From NCBI GenBank assembly GCA_027622115.1, contig JAQBZS010000472.1, forward strand, positions 1 through 6,163: a DNA stretch of 6,163 bases, read 5' to 3'. The stretch is from Planctomycetota bacterium. GTDB taxonomy: Bacteria > Planctomycetota > Planctomycetia > Planctomycetales > Planctomycetaceae. The notes beneath the pieces were generated by a model that saw only the letters and a program-made list of their open reading frames with translations, did no database searches and had not been told where the DNA came from. Position numbers and translations under genes: made by a program. Shown piece by piece: positions 6,144 through 6,163 of this stretch. Positions within the stretch are counted from its first letter, which is position 1. Each line of letters starts with the position of its first letter.

Positions 6144-6163
6144 TCCAGCCATGACCCCTGCCT

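Overview
The window most probably comes from a planctomycete (phylum Planctomycetota). Three features point there: a secreted cytochrome-c-like protein of the DUF1587/1595/1592/1588/1585 type, a C-terminal piece of a DUF1501 protein, and a C-terminal piece of a planctomycete-style tetratricopeptide protein. All three families are strongly expanded in that phylum. An LpxB N-terminus shows a Gram-negative, lipid-A-making background. No RNA gene, CRISPR array or recognisable transposase was seen.

Layout. Positions 1-2361 hold a minus-strand pair: the secreted two-haem-motif DUF1592 protein (28-2361, probable GTG start) and, just downstream of it, the first three codons of another gene that runs off the left edge (9-1). 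Positions 2362-2787 form a divergent intergenic region with a short direct repeat and a large imperfect palindrome. Positions 2788-4554 encode a secreted protein that appears to join two beta-propeller domains; its C-terminal half resembles the GH43/GH32-like five-bladed fold. A second copy of the palindrome lies just after it, in the opposite orientation, so this gene is bracketed by an inverted pair of related elements.

From about 4690 to 5660 there is no convincing intact gene. This stretch holds a 16-bp tandem duplication with a promoter-like TATACT, then in the same orientation a DUF1501 C-terminal remnant, an unrecognised helical-looking fragment and a TPR C-terminal remnant, closed by a GC-rich hairpin. 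It reads as a graveyard of gene ends. After a good candidate sigma70-type promoter at 5742-5770, an lpxB gene begins at 5823 but loses family similarity after about 82 codons and stops at 6143, so it is truncated or disrupted.

How the parts work together. The DUF1592 protein and the double-propeller protein both carry export signals and are transcribed divergently, which fits an envelope or extracellular role, perhaps in polysaccharide handling; that role is inferred from family context and is not shown by the sequence. The most unusual structure is the pair of opposed palindromes around the propeller gene next to a decayed region and a broken lpxB, which suggests a locus shaped by repeat-associated rearrangement. 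No fully new system could be demonstrated.
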